Shown in pieces: positions 1-9,334 of a stretch of DNA of 64,000 bases (the first letter of the stretch is position 1; each line of letters opens with the position of its first letter). This DNA comes from Paenibacillus taihuensis (GTDB lineage: Bacteria; Bacillota; Bacilli; Paenibacillales; Paenibacillaceae): NCBI RefSeq assembly GCF_003386535.1, contig NZ_QTTN01000020.1, positions 56,438-120,437 of the forward strand, in the 5' to 3' direction. The position numbers and the translations under genes were made by a program. Below the pieces are notes generated by a model that was not told the origin of the DNA, did no database searches, and worked only from the letters and a program-made list of their open reading frames with translations.

Positions 1-1790
1 CCTGTTACCGCCTCAAGCTTGATCGCGTGAACGCCTGCCTTCAAGCTCGTTGTCACATCAACAGGCACGAACTCGTTCCGGCCCGTTGGTTTCACTTCCA
101 CCGTCTGCGCCTTGCCGTCGTCGATGGTGACTTTGAGGGAGGCGGATTGCTCGCCAGCGTTCGAGACTGCTATTCGCAGCGTATAGTCGCGCTTCTCGGG
201 AACGGCAATGTTCGTGAACTTTACCGCGTCGGCAGTGGATGCCGACTTGGGATCGCCGTTATTACGATCGGAATTGTCAGCACCCTCGCCAGCGCCTTCG
301 CTTTCTCCGCTTGGCGCTAGCTTCGCAACGCCCCAGCCGGACGCGAACGGGTTCTCGGTCGCTTCTGCTCTCCCTACAGCCTGCGCATTCTCCGCTTCGT
401 AGCGAGGAATTTCAATCGCCTCGATCGTCACCCCGGCCAGCTCCGCCGGCAGCGAGATGACATTATTGTTCGATTGCGTGAGCGCTGCCCGCGCGTACGC
501 ATATCCGATTCGCTCTGACTTCGTTGGCGCAAGCTCAACCGCCGCCGCTGCCTTCTCGCCATTCACGGTCAAATCCGCAGACAGCGAATCTCCGCTCGTA
601 TTGCGATAATGGATAAGAACCGGCACTTCCGTATCAACCGTCGCCGGAATGCCGTCGAACTCCAGCCGCTCCCCGGCTTTCTTCGCGTGCTCCGCCTTGA
701 TCACTCCGGCTCCTGCAGGCGCGGCAATCGCTGTATCCAGCGACAACGGTTTGCCGAACTCCGGCATGCCGTCTGCGTTCCAGCTCACGCGCTGCGCCCT
801 TGCTTTCCGGTTGTTCCAGCCGTCGTCGATGCCGGAGGTCGCGTGATAGACGATCCAATCCTCCGTCCCATCCGGCGAAGCGACGAAAGAGTTATGTCCC
901 GGCCCGAACACGCCGGCTTCTTCATCCATCTGCAGCAGCGGCTGTTCGGACTTCTTCCAGTTCGCCGCGACGAGCGGATCCGTGCCCGGCTCAAGAGCCA
1001 GCAAGCCAAGGCTGTAGAACGGCGTCCAGCTGCCTGCTCCCGAATAGACGATGAACAGACGTCCATCCTTCTTCAGAATCGACTGGCCTTCGTTAATATA
1101 AGGCGGTCCTCCCGCCTGCTCCCAATCAAGCGTCGGCTCATTCAGCAGCACGCGCGAACCGCTGATGGTCAGCGGATCGCTCATCGGCGCGATGTACGTG
1201 TTCTGCTGCACGTTCACATCGTCGTCCCAGCCGGACCAGACGAAGTACAATTTCCCTTCGTGCTCCATCGCCAGACCGTCGATCGCCCATTTATTCGTCT
1301 CGTCCTTGACCTGCCCTCTGAACGTATAGGATCCCATCGGATCCTCTGTATCCGCTTCCAATACATACATGCGGTGATTCTCGTTTGCGCCGTCGTCCGC
1401 TGCGAAATAGATATACCATTTACCCTGAATATATTGAATTTCAGGTGCCCATAGATTCGCAGAATATGCCGTATCGGCCGGCGGGTACCAGACGGTCTCG
1501 CTCCGAGCCTGGCGGAAGTCGAGCGTTCTCGACTTCATGACCATCACGTCCGCGCCGTTATGCGTAAACGTCATATAATAATAGCCATCTTTATAAACAA
1601 CGCTCGGATCCGGCGTATCCATCTCCGCGAGCGTATTCTTGAACGTGCCTCCGTGTCCATTATAGACGACGGGCGCGTCCGCTGTCCCCTTGTCCATCCG
1701 ATCCACTCCTATCCAAATGGCTGCAATCGCCGCGATCAGCAAGCAGGCTGAGAAGAGCAGAATGCTGGTTCGCTTGCCGTTTATTTTCAC
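1..1790 (-). CDS. GH43-family exported glycoside hydrolase with C-terminal carbohydrate-binding region (3' end beyond window)
   Basis: Seen: an open frame of 596 codons running off the left edge. It starts at GTG 1790 behind AGGGGGACAGAC and 25 bases after the MalG-type permease gene, so it is the fourth gene of that operon. Residues 9-28 are a hydrophobic N-terminal signal or anchor. DPSVVYKDGYYYMT (61-74) carries the GH43 catalytic Asp, LWAPEIQY (113-120) is the APE block, and a downstream INEG block is the likely general-acid Glu. After about residue 360 come beta-rich segments ending in a CBM6/35-like region. Known: GH43 enzymes are inverting beta-xylosidases, alpha-L-arabinofuranosidases and arabinanases. 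Inference: it trims oligosaccharides at the cell surface for the adjacent transporter. Subfamily and substrate are not assignable. Confidence 0.88.
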   Translation of the reverse strand, partial: MKINGKRTSILLFSACLLIAAIAAIWIGVDRMDKGTADAPVVYNGHGGTFKNTLAEMDTPDPSVVYKDGYYYMTFTHNGADVMVMKSRTLDFRQARSETVWYPPADTAYSANLWAPEIQYIQGKWYIYFAADDGANENHRMYVLEADTEDPMGSYTFRGQVKDETNKWAIDGLAMEHEGKLYFVWSGWDDDVNVQQNTYIAPMSDPLTISGSRVLLNEPTLDWEQAGGPPYINEGQSILKKDGRLFIVYSGAGSWTPFYSLGLLALEPGTDPLVAANWKKSEQPLLQMDEEAGVFGPGHNSFVASPDGTEDWIVYHATSGIDDGWNNRKARAQRVSWNADGMPEFGKPLSLDTAIAAPAGAGVIKAEHAKKAGERLEFDGIPATVDTEVPVLIHYRNTSGDSLSADLTVNGEKAAAAVELAPTKSERIGYAYARAALTQSNNNVISLPAELAGVTIEAIEIPRYEAENAQAVGRAEATENPFASGWGVAKLAPSGESEGAGEGADNSDRNNGDPKSASTADAVKFTNIAVPEKRDYTLRIAVSNAGEQSASLKVTIDDGKAQTVEVKPTGRNEFVPVDVTTSLKAGVHAIKLEAVT

Positions 1791-1815
1791 GTCTGTCCCC
1801 CTCTTCTCTACTCTA

Positions 1816-2649
1816 CTATTTAATGCCGGATTGCGTAACTGCTTTGACGAAAGAACGCTGGCCGACAATAAAGACGAGCAGTACCGGAAGTGTCGCAATG
1901 ACCGTCATCGCCATCAGCTTGCCGTAAGACTGCGTATAGCTGCCTGTCGCCATAAGCGAAATGCCCGCCGTAATCGTGCGCATCTCGGGCGAAGTCGTGA
2001 CATAGAGCGGCCAGACGAAGTCGTTATAGATGCCCATGAAGGTGAAAATACCAAGCGTCACTAGCACCGGAATCGAGGATGGAATGAGAATGCTTGCGTA
2101 GATGCGCCATTTGTTCGCCCCGTCGATGCGTGCCGCCTCTTCGATTTCTTTCGGGAACGACCTGTAAAACTGATAGAGCAGGAAGACGCCGAACGCCCCG
2201 CCCGAGTAAGGCAAAATAAGCGCGTAGTACGTGTTGATGAAGCCGAATTTGTTAAACTCCATATACATCGGCAGAAAGGTGAGAATGCCCGGAATCATCA
2301 GCGAAGCGATGAACATCGCGAACAGCGTTCTGCGGAAAGGCAGATCCTTCAGGCGCGCCAACGCATAAGCAGCCATTGAGTCGATCAGAAGAACAATCGC
2401 CGTCCCTGCTATGCCGGAGACGAGCGAGTTCGATATCCAGCGCACGATCGGTACGTTCATCAGCTCGCCATTCAACCCTTGCTTATAATTGTCCCAAGTG
2501 AGCTTCTTCGGGATAAAATGCATCTGGCCGGACAGCGCTTCGAAGTCGTTTTTCAGCGATGTGGACACCATCCATACGAGCGGCAGCAAGAAAATAACCG
2601 CGATCAGTACGGCGAGTATCGCGATGATGAAGGTGTTGGATTTACGCAT
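1816..2649 (-). CDS. Sugar ABC transporter permease, CUT1 MalG type
   Basis: Inner-membrane subunit of a carbohydrate importer, 277 residues with about six membrane helices, the first at residues 7-28. The EAA loop EEAARIDGANKWRIYASI, which contacts the ATPase, is plain near residue 180. I start at ATG 2649, because AAGGAG lies 8 bases upstream and this ATG overlaps the stop of the preceding permease by 8 bases (ATGCGTAA). The longer frame to 2670 would begin inside that gene. It pairs with the MalF-type permease upstream and the binding protein at 3616-4953. No ATPase gene is in the cluster, as usual for CUT1 systems sharing an MsmK/MsmX-type ATPase. Substrate unknown; the GH43 neighbour suggests a plant oligosaccharide. 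Confidence 0.93.
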   Translation of the reverse strand: MRKSNTFIIAILAVLIAVIFLLPLVWMVSTSLKNDFEALSGQMHFIPKKLTWDNYKQGLNGELMNVPIVRWISNSLVSGIAGTAIVLLIDSMAAYALARLKDLPFRRTLFAMFIASLMIPGILTFLPMYMEFNKFGFINTYYALILPYSGGAFGVFLLYQFYRSFPKEIEEAARIDGANKWRIYASILIPSSIPVLVTLGIFTFMGIYNDFVWPLYVTTSPEMRTITAGISLMATGSYTQSYGKLMAMTVIATLPVLLVFIVGQRSFVKAVTQSGIK

Positions 2650-3544
2650 CTTGTTGCTCCTTTCCTGCATTAGCGAGACGGTATTGCACGAGCGAGATGA
2701 GCATAATGAAGATCGCCATCGTAATCGCCATCGCCGAAGCGGAGCCGATCGCTTTGCCCTTGAACGCTTCGTCGAGCACGTTCATGAGCAGCACCTTCGT
2801 GCTGTCCCCAGGTCCGCCGCGCGTTAACAGGAACGGCTGGGCAAAAATATTAAACGACGCAATCGTCGACGTAATCAGCACGAACAGCATAACCGGACGA
2901 ATCGACGGCAGCGTGATGCCCTTAAACTTCTGCCATGCATTCGCGCCGTCAATCGAAGCCGCTTCGTAGTAATCCTCCGGCACTTCGTTCAGCGCGTTAA
3001 TGAAAATAACCATATTAAAGCCGACCGTCCACCAGATCGTCGTCGATACGAGGGATAGCCAAGCCCAAGGCAGGTCGGTCAGCCACGGGACCGGCGCGAT
3101 CTCGATCTTCTGAAGCAGACTATTAATGAAGCCGGCGTTCGTATCGAACATCATGAGCCAGATAACCGCCATAACCGAAGCGGAGATGGCGAACGGCATA
3201 AAGTAGACGGTGCGGAACAAGCCGCGCAGCCGGGCAGGAAGGCGATTCACGAGGAGCGCGAGCCCAAGGCCGACTAGCAATAAGAGCGGCACGGAGTAAA
3301 GGACGAATTGGATCGTATGCCAGAGACCGTGGAAGAATTCCGTATTCAGATAGGAGCCGACTTTGAAAATTTCGATGTAGTTGCTAAGGCCGACGAACTT
3401 ATGCTCATCGGACAGCAGCTCGAAGTCGTGCATGCTGATATAGACGCCGTATCCGATTGGAAACAGCATGAACAGTGCGAAACAGATGGTGTAAGGCAAT
3501 GCGAATAATGATGAGCTAAGCCGGGACTGCCACGATGTTCTCAA
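2642..3544 (-). CDS. Sugar ABC transporter permease, CUT1 MalF type
   Basis: Inner-membrane subunit of the same importer, 300 residues with six predicted helices. The first is the LPYTICFALFMLFPIGYG segment near the N-terminus. The EAA motif YYEAASIDGANAWQKF lies near residue 200. Start chosen at TTG 3544, eight bases after GGAGGGG; an upstream in-frame TTG at 3562 lies before that ribosome site. It follows the binding-protein gene after a 71-base gap holding a hairpin, and overlaps the MalG-type gene. Family assignment is firm; the transported sugar is not. Confidence 0.92.
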   Translation of the reverse strand: MRTSWQSRLSSSLFALPYTICFALFMLFPIGYGVYISMHDFELLSDEHKFVGLSNYIEIFKVGSYLNTEFFHGLWHTIQFVLYSVPLLLLVGLGLALLVNRLPARLRGLFRTVYFMPFAISASVMAVIWLMMFDTNAGFINSLLQKIEIAPVPWLTDLPWAWLSLVSTTIWWTVGFNMVIFINALNEVPEDYYEAASIDGANAWQKFKGITLPSIRPVMLFVLITSTIASFNIFAQPFLLTRGGPGDSTKVLLMNVLDEAFKGKAIGSASAMAITMAIFIMLISLVQYRLANAGKEQQDA

Positions 3545-3573
3545 AATGTACCCCTCCTGCAAATAAGAGGAAA

Positions 3574-3598
3574 AGACGGGAATCTCTCGTTCCCGTCT
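3574..3598 (-). terminator. Intercistronic hairpin after binding-protein gene
   Basis: Nine-base perfect stem AGACGGGAA/TTCCCGTCT with a 7-base loop, followed on the minus strand by TTTTCC. It sits 17 bases past the stop of the binding-protein gene and before the permease gene. This position is typical of a partial terminator or 3' stabilising hairpin that keeps permease expression below binding-protein expression. Confidence 0.7.
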
Positions 3599-3615
3599 GC
3601 CTCTTGAATGATCGA

Positions 3616-4953
3616 TTACTTCTTCATCGCTTGCTTGGATTTCGCTGCAGCGTCGTCGAGCGCTTTCTGAGGGTCCTTCTTGCCTAGCAGCGCGCTGCTC
3701 AGCTCGCCCCAGATCGGGTCGGAAATTTTGCCCCAGTTCAGTACGTTCGGCGCGAATTGCACATAGGAGAAGCTGTCTGCGATCGAGCTTTGCGGCAGCG
3801 CTTTGAAGTCCGCGCTTTCCAGCATCGGCTTCGCTGCGAGCGCCTGGCCGGATTTTGCCCAGTCGAGGGAGTTCGAAGCCACATACTTCAAGAAATCGCC
3901 GATACCGGCGAGCACATTAGCGTCGGTAACATCCTTCGGAATCGCGAAGTTATGGGAGCCGGCGAAAACCGCTTGCTTCGCTTTACCGATCTGCGGAACA
4001 GGCGCGATACCGTAGTTCAGACCCGCTTCGTCGAATTGGCTCTTCATCCACGGACCGTTGAATTGGATCGCGTTCTTGCCTTGCAGGAACAGCGTGTTCT
4101 CGCCGTCTTGCTGAACGTTTCCTGGCGAGATGCCTTTGTCGACCATGCCGCGCATCCACTGCACCATCTCAACGGCTTCCGGCGAGTTATACGAAACATC
4201 GCTGCCGTTCCAGAGCTCGCCGCCATTTTGCCATACAAGCGTTGGGAAAATAAACTGCTGCGGCCACAGCGTCGGTACGACATAACCGTATTGCCCTTTG
4301 CTCTTGTCCGTCAGCTTCTCGACGTCGGCATCGAACTCGGCACGGTTCGTCGGCGGCGCCGTAATGCCCGCTTTCTCGAACAGGTCCTTGTTGTAGTACA
4401 TCACGAGCGGGTGAATATCGAGCGGAATACCGTACCACTTGTTCTCGATCGTCGAGTATTGAACAGGCGCATCCACGTAGTCGGTCTTGTTAATGCCTGC
4501 TTTTGATGCAATATCGTCAAGCGGCTGCAGCTGACCTTTGCTCACATAAGTTGGAATTTGGTCCACGTGCATGATCATCAGATCCGGACGTTCCTTGCCT
4601 GTGCTGAGCGCAACATCGAGCTGCTTGTAGTATTCGCCGTTCGGCTGAATGACGAATTTGATTTTATATTGATCTTGAGCGGCGTTGTAATTCTCAACGA
4701 TCTTCTTCATGAAGGCGCCGTCGGCACCGGAGAATGGCGTCCAGAACAGGAACTCGGTCGGCTCGCCCTTCGCCTCGGCCGGCTGTTCGTTCGCTTGCGC
4801 ATTCGAGTTCGCGTTTGCCGTCGTATTGGAATTGCCGGAAGCCGCTGTATTGCTGTTGCCGCCGTTATTGCCGCCGCCGCAGCCAGCCAGAACTAGCGCG
4901 GAAATATTCAACATCAGGAAAAGCGTGCCGAATCTTTTTACCGATTTTCTCAT
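3616..4953 (-). CDS. Extracellular sugar-binding lipoprotein of CUT1 ABC transporter
   Basis: Family 1 solute-binding protein of 445 residues. Signal peptide with lipobox VLAGC, lipidated Cys25, then a Gly/Asn/Ala-rich linker to about residue 65. The mature part has the usual SBP_bac_1 pattern (FWTPFSGADG near the start, WYGIPLDIHP and AKSKQAMKK at the end). Start is ATG 4953, giving a clean signal peptide; the frame stays open a further 100 codons upstream, but that stretch crosses the terminator at 5153-5198 and reads as noise. It heads the operon binding protein, MalF, MalG, GH43. An inverted repeat (5058-5123) lies 100 bases upstream and may be its operator. Confidence 0.93.
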   Translation of the reverse strand: MRKSVKRFGTLFLMLNISALVLAGCGGGNNGGNSNTAASGNSNTTANANSNAQANEQPAEAKGEPTEFLFWTPFSGADGAFMKKIVENYNAAQDQYKIKFVIQPNGEYYKQLDVALSTGKERPDLMIMHVDQIPTYVSKGQLQPLDDIASKAGINKTDYVDAPVQYSTIENKWYGIPLDIHPLVMYYNKDLFEKAGITAPPTNRAEFDADVEKLTDKSKGQYGYVVPTLWPQQFIFPTLVWQNGGELWNGSDVSYNSPEAVEMVQWMRGMVDKGISPGNVQQDGENTLFLQGKNAIQFNGPWMKSQFDEAGLNYGIAPVPQIGKAKQAVFAGSHNFAIPKDVTDANVLAGIGDFLKYVASNSLDWAKSGQALAAKPMLESADFKALPQSSIADSFSYVQFAPNVLNWGKISDPIWGELSSALLGKKDPQKALDDAAAKSKQAMKK

Positions 4954-5057
4954 TCTCTTGTTTCCCCCTGGTCGATAGGTTGAAAGACGGATCGTCTTCC
5001 TGAAACTCATCTTATCGGGATCGGGAGGCGGAAAAAATGACATCCCTTTGGATGAGA

Positions 5058-5123
5058 CGGACATATTTTTGGATGAATGAGGGAGCTGATAGGCTTGGTT
5101 GTAAATGTGCAAAAATATGTCCG
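5058..5123. promoter_or_regulatory. Long inverted repeat upstream of binding-protein gene, likely operator
   Basis: Two perfect 14-base arms, CGGACATATTTTTG at 5058-5071 and its reverse complement at 5110-5123, are separated by 38 bases. They lie between the terminator of the ADP-ribosylglycohydrolase gene and the start of the binding-protein gene. The CGGACAT core recurs at 7496-7502 and 14850-14856. Inference: binding half-sites for the AraC-type response regulator encoded at 9312-10922. Confidence 0.55.
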
Positions 5124-5152
5124 CGAATGCTGTAGATAGGTCCTGTTCAAGA

Positions 5153-5198
5153 CGCAAAAAAAACGGCGGCGCAGTCTGAATGGCTGCGCCGCCGTTTT
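5153..5198 (-). terminator. Rho-independent terminator of the ADP-ribosylglycohydrolase gene
   Basis: Perfect 15-base GC-rich stem (AAAACGGCGGCGCAG and complement) with a 9-base loop, followed on the minus strand by eight T. It starts 8 bases after the stop codon and separates this gene from the binding-protein operon. Confidence 0.93.
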
Positions 5199-5206
5199 CG
5201 AAAGTA

Positions 5207-7375
5207 TTATTGCCCTCTGAAACGGAAGGACGAAAACTGTGTGCGGCTTCCCTTGTCGGTCGCAAAGCCGACCATGCCGTTCAAGTAAGGCGCGTCCTTA
5301 TCCTCATAGCAGAGCAGCATGGTGCCATCCACCGAGATGTCAAAAGCGTCGCCTGCCGCGTTAATCTCAATCGTATAGCATTGTCCGAGTGACCAATCGA
5401 ACATGGTGCTCGCAAGCTCTCGGTAACCGTTCTCGTTCTTGTACAGGCAGAACCGTCCGCCTTCTGAGAAGCCTGCAGCGTAAGAGCGGATGCCGCCCTG
5501 CACGCGGAACAGCACCCGATGCTCGCTGCCGGACTGCGGAATGACCGATGCCGAGAAACGATAGTCGTCCCACTGCAAATCGCCTGTGTAGCTTTCGGCG
5601 GAGTCGCCATAGAAGCTGCCGACCAGCTTGCCCTCGTCCAACGTCCATAAGCCCCGCAAATACGTCAGCTGGCTGACCTCGATATGAGTGCCGTTCCACT
5701 TCTCCAGCCGTTCCTTCGCAAAGTCGACTGCGTAATCCGGCTTCCCGGAGAATCGCATATCGTCCACATAAGCGATCAGCGGCCCCCAGCCGCCTTCAGG
5801 AATCCACTCGATGCCCGCTTCCAGCAAGCACACGTTGTCCATTGGCGGGATGGAATATCGCAATTGCTCCCACTGGCCAGGCGTAAGCGTCAGCTTCTCT
5901 CCGTAATGACGAACGTCCGTGTTGCGGTCCCTTACGTATAGACGAGCCTGGATGGTCCGCTTCTCCGCCTTGGGCAGCGACACCATCGCTTCGATCGTTT
6001 GTCCTGGGTACAAATTCGGCGAGAAACACGGGTCGTAGCGGCTGTCGTTGAAATCCTCCGGACGGTAGTACGTTTGCCTGTAGGTCCGGTAGCCTTCGCC
6101 ACCGCGGGCGCGGTCGAAAACGACCTTCAACGATCGCTCTCCGCTGGCCGCGGCTTCCGTCGTATTCTCGACGAAGCTGGTCACCTGATGCTGACGGTCG
6201 TCGCAATCGGTGCGGAATGCATGCGTTGAGCCAGGGAGCTCGAAATGGAAGTTCGATTGGCCACCGCCCAGAATCGCCTTCCATTTCTCCACAGGCTCAG
6301 CTCCGGCGATTCGATAGCCGATCCCGGCGATGTATTGGGCGCACCACGGCAGATCGAGCGCATTCAAGGAACCGATGACGCTTGAGCAGCAGAGGAAGTC
6401 GTTGATCGGCTTACGCCATGAAGGGTCGATGCCTTCCAAGCCGACCAGCACGCCCATGATCGTGCCGACGTTGCCGACGTTGCAATCGGTATCCCAGCCG
6501 CACATGTTGCAAATATTGATCGCTCTGGAGTAATCCCCCTCAGCGTACAGCAGTGACAAGACGATGACGGCGGAGTTCGGAATAATGTGGCAGACGCCTG
6601 GATACCGGTCATAGCCGTAATTGTCGAATACGAATTTGAAGCAATCCCGCCAGTTGCCCGGATGCTCGCGATAGAATGCAATTACGTCGTTTGTCATCCG
6701 GGCATATTCGCAATCCGACGGAATGACGGACAAGCCCGCTGCGATAATCGCTTCCGCGTCCTTCTCCGTAAAAGCAGCTGCGATGCAGGCCGCGATGAAC
6801 ATGCCGCCGTACTTGCCGTTGCCGTCATGCGATACGCTGGCGACTTTCTCCGCATAGTGGGCAGCCAGTGGCGGATTGCCCGGCGCGATCAGGCCCCACG
6901 CGTCAATGAAGATTTGCCCGCCTATTTGCTCCGCGACAGCGCTTCCATTCATTTCGATCGAACCGGAGCGCGGCGCCATAATGCCGTTCTTCAAATTCAA
7001 ATATGCCGTATGCTCGGTCGACTTGCCGTATCCGCCCCACCAATAGAAGCCGTGGCCGTCCGGCGCATAATTGAGCCAGGTGAGTCCCATCTGCTCTGCC
7101 GTTACATCGGTCGTATGCGTATAGTCGTCAAGCGCTCGCAGGAAGAACAGCGGTCCGTTCGTGTCGTCATCAGCCGCGAAGTTCCGGAAGTGGTGCAAAT
7201 AACCTGTAATTTCGCCAAAGGTGCGTTCGAGCTGCTCATAAGACCAACCTTCGACGTTGCCGCCATGACGAACGCCGATGACTTTGCCTACCCATCCTGC
7301 ATACACCCGTTCCATGTAATCCTCGGGTATCGTATGATTCACTAGAGCCTGCCGTTCGGAAATACTCATCGCCAT
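5207..7375 (-). CDS. ADP-ribosylglycohydrolase-family protein with C-terminal beta-sandwich domains
   Basis: 722 residues. The N-terminal part (about 15-350) has the DraG/ADP-ribosylglycohydrolase fold signature: DDDT at 69-72, matching the usual DDT metal site, and GWDTDCN at 293-299, matching the GGDTD metal site. Residues 380-560 form a beta-rich region with aromatic-rich strands. Residues 565-722 resemble a LamG/concanavalin-type domain (LQWDDYRFSASV, FRFRGQ end). Start at ATG 7375 behind GAGGGG; a second ATG two codons later is possible. No signal peptide, so cytoplasmic. Known: the fold hydrolyses N- or O-glycosidic bonds to ribose or ADP-ribose. Inference: here it cleaves an imported glycoside rather than reversing protein ADP-ribosylation, because it sits between a sugar-sensing two-component system and a sugar importer. 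Confidence 0.85.
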   Translation of the reverse strand: MAMSISERQALVNHTIPEDYMERVYAGWVGKVIGVRHGGNVEGWSYEQLERTFGEITGYLHHFRNFAADDDTNGPLFFLRALDDYTHTTDVTAEQMGLTWLNYAPDGHGFYWWGGYGKSTEHTAYLNLKNGIMAPRSGSIEMNGSAVAEQIGGQIFIDAWGLIAPGNPPLAAHYAEKVASVSHDGNGKYGGMFIAACIAAAFTEKDAEAIIAAGLSVIPSDCEYARMTNDVIAFYREHPGNWRDCFKFVFDNYGYDRYPGVCHIIPNSAVIVLSLLYAEGDYSRAINICNMCGWDTDCNVGNVGTIMGVLVGLEGIDPSWRKPINDFLCCSSVIGSLNALDLPWCAQYIAGIGYRIAGAEPVEKWKAILGGGQSNFHFELPGSTHAFRTDCDDRQHQVTSFVENTTEAAASGERSLKVVFDRARGGEGYRTYRQTYYRPEDFNDSRYDPCFSPNLYPGQTIEAMVSLPKAEKRTIQARLYVRDRNTDVRHYGEKLTLTPGQWEQLRYSIPPMDNVCLLEAGIEWIPEGGWGPLIAYVDDMRFSGKPDYAVDFAKERLEKWNGTHIEVSQLTYLRGLWTLDEGKLVGSFYGDSAESYTGDLQWDDYRFSASVIPQSGSEHRVLFRVQGGIRSYAAGFSEGGRFCLYKNENGYRELASTMFDWSLGQCYTIEINAAGDAFDISVDGTMLLCYEDKDAPYLNGMVGFATDKGSRTQFSSFRFRGQ

Positions 7376-7481
7376 CGTTTCCCCTCACACTCCGTTTGCT
7401 CATGTATCCGTGCCCGCAGCGCTGCCGAGGGCAGTGGAATCGTCCTCATCATACCTTAGGCGTCTCTGCCGAAAAATCACA

Positions 7482-7502
7482 ATAACCGCACATTTATGTC
7501 CG
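7482..7502. promoter_or_regulatory. CGGACAT-type motif upstream of the ADP-ribosylglycohydrolase gene
   Basis: On the minus strand CGGACATAAATGTGCGG reads from 7502, about 110 bases before the start at 7375. It shares CGGACATA with the inverted repeat at 5058-5123 and CGGACAT with 14850-14856. Proposed regulator site; sequence similarity only. Confidence 0.4.
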
Positions 7503-7513
7503 AAACCGCTCTT

Positions 7514-9334
7514 TTATTCAATCAGATAAGGCAAGCGAATAATGACCGTCGTACCTGCACCGGGAATGCTGTTCACCGTCAGGCCGTAATCCCGCCCGAA
7601 ATGCAGCTTGATTCGCTCGTTGACATTTCGCAATCCGTAGCCGCTCCTCTGCGCGGCATGCGCTTGCTCGCCAAGCAGCGAAGCCGACACTTCATGCGTC
7701 ATGCCTATTCCGTCGTCGATGACCTCAAGCTGCACGGCACCGTTCCGATAACCGCCCTTGATCAGAATCGTAATCTGCTCCTTCTCGTGCCCAAGTCCGT
7801 GCAGAATAGCGTTCTCGACAATCGGCTGAAGAATCAGCTTTAGCACGGACGCGTCCATAATCCCGTCATCCAACGCATAGATTGGCCGGATGCGGTTTTT
7901 GAGGCGATATCGCTGAATGTCGATATAAGCCATAATGCATTCAAACTCTTCCCGCATCGTGATAATATCCTTCCCTTTGCTTAAAGAGATGCGGTAGAAC
8001 TTTGCCAAGCTCTCCACGATTTCGCATACGTCCTCGTTGCCGTTCTTCCTTCCCAGCCAGCTGACCGTGGACAATGTATTGTAGAGAAAATGCGGATTGA
8101 TCTGACTTTGCAGCGCGGTCAGTTCCGCTTCCTTCTTCTTGATGCTGAGCGTGAATACTTCGTCGATCAAATATTTCATGCGCTCCGCCATTTGATTGAA
8201 GCTATGGTCCAGAACGGCGATTTCGTCCTTCCCGCTGACGAACCGCCCGGTCTCGATTTCCCCGTTACGCATACGCTGGATCCGTTTCAGCAGAATCATC
8301 ATACGGGACAGAATCAAATTGGAAACAAGAACGATAAGGACCACGGACAAGACAGCGCTGCCGATGATAAATAACAGGCCATAATTCCGCATGTCCTTTG
8401 TTTCCTGAAGCAAACGGTTAACCGGAATCATATACACCATTCTCCAGCCGTTGGACAATTCGTTGTACATCACCTTCACATGGTCGTTCTCGCTTCGGTT
8501 CAGCAGAAAATCGCCGCTTGCCTTTCCTGTAATACGGTGCATTACATCTCCAGCCATTTGCTTGCCCAGGCTCGCCCGGTCATTTGACGTTATAATCGTT
8601 CCGTCGGACTCGATGAGATAGATCCCCTTGTCCATACCCTCCTTGGCCAGCAGCGAATACAAATCCGACTCCTTGATTTCGATCGAAAGCAGACCTACGG
8701 ACTGATGATCCGTATAGAACTCCAGCGGCCGGTTATAGCTGAACACGCGGGTCGTTTTTTCCGTTCGTCTTAGCTCGACATCCCAATATACGTTGCCGTC
8801 GGGAACGGACTTCACTCTGCCCCAATATCCCTTATAACTTGAAGCGGAAGCTCTCTGAAAGCCGAGCTGGCTCGTAATTTTATCATCGGCCAAAGTCAAA
8901 TAAGGCTTGGCGTTATATAGAGAAGGATTGTGAAAGTAAATACTGACCGTGCGCAGGTCATTCTTGAACTTAAGCAGCACCTTTACCCGTTCGATGAACT
9001 CCCGTTCAACTTCAAAGATATCCACATTCGTGCTATCGCTGTAATCCTTCTGAAGGTCCAGATTTAAATTCGTATCGAAGTAGAAATGATTGGATAGCTC
9101 CTCGTAGGAAGCCAGCCTGGTTTCCATGTTGTACATCAGCTGCTGCATGGAGATGCCGTAAGTCCGGTTGGTCTGGTTCTCGATAATTTGGTTCGCCTTG
9201 TGCATCAAGAAGAAGCCCATGCACAGCAGCGGCAGAAAAGCAGCGACCAGATAGGAGGCGATCAGCTTCGGTTTCAGCCTGACCCGATTAGCCGTCAAAT
9301 CCGGCAAGCTTCTAAGCCAGGAAATGATACGCAT
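7514..9334 (-). CDS. YesM-type sensor histidine kinase
   Basis: 606 residues. First membrane helix near 25-47, an extracellular sensor loop to about 290, second helix near 300-325, HAMP (ILSRMMILLKRIQRMRNGE), then the HisKA_7TM-like internal kinase region with NPHFLYN, phospho-acceptor His415, followed by the ATPase domain with VEN near 507, DDGIG and a GYGLRN box. Start ATG 9334 behind CCGGGGGAAT overlaps the response-regulator gene by 23 bases, so the pair is coupled. Known role of the class: sensing extracellular sugars, often via the binding protein, and phosphorylating an AraC-type regulator. Signal not determinable. Confidence 0.93.
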   Translation of the reverse strand: MRIISWLRSLPDLTANRVRLKPKLIASYLVAAFLPLLCMGFFLMHKANQIIENQTNRTYGISMQQLMYNMETRLASYEELSNHFYFDTNLNLDLQKDYSDSTNVDIFEVEREFIERVKVLLKFKNDLRTVSIYFHNPSLYNAKPYLTLADDKITSQLGFQRASASSYKGYWGRVKSVPDGNVYWDVELRRTEKTTRVFSYNRPLEFYTDHQSVGLLSIEIKESDLYSLLAKEGMDKGIYLIESDGTIITSNDRASLGKQMAGDVMHRITGKASGDFLLNRSENDHVKVMYNELSNGWRMVYMIPVNRLLQETKDMRNYGLLFIIGSAVLSVVLIVLVSNLILSRMMILLKRIQRMRNGEIETGRFVSGKDEIAVLDHSFNQMAERMKYLIDEVFTLSIKKKEAELTALQSQINPHFLYNTLSTVSWLGRKNGNEDVCEIVESLAKFYRISLSKGKDIITMREEFECIMAYIDIQRYRLKNRIRPIYALDDGIMDASVLKLILQPIVENAILHGLGHEKEQITILIKGGYRNGAVQLEVIDDGIGMTHEVSASLLGEQAHAAQRSGYGLRNVNERIKLHFGRDYGLTVNSIPGAGTTVIIRLPYLIE

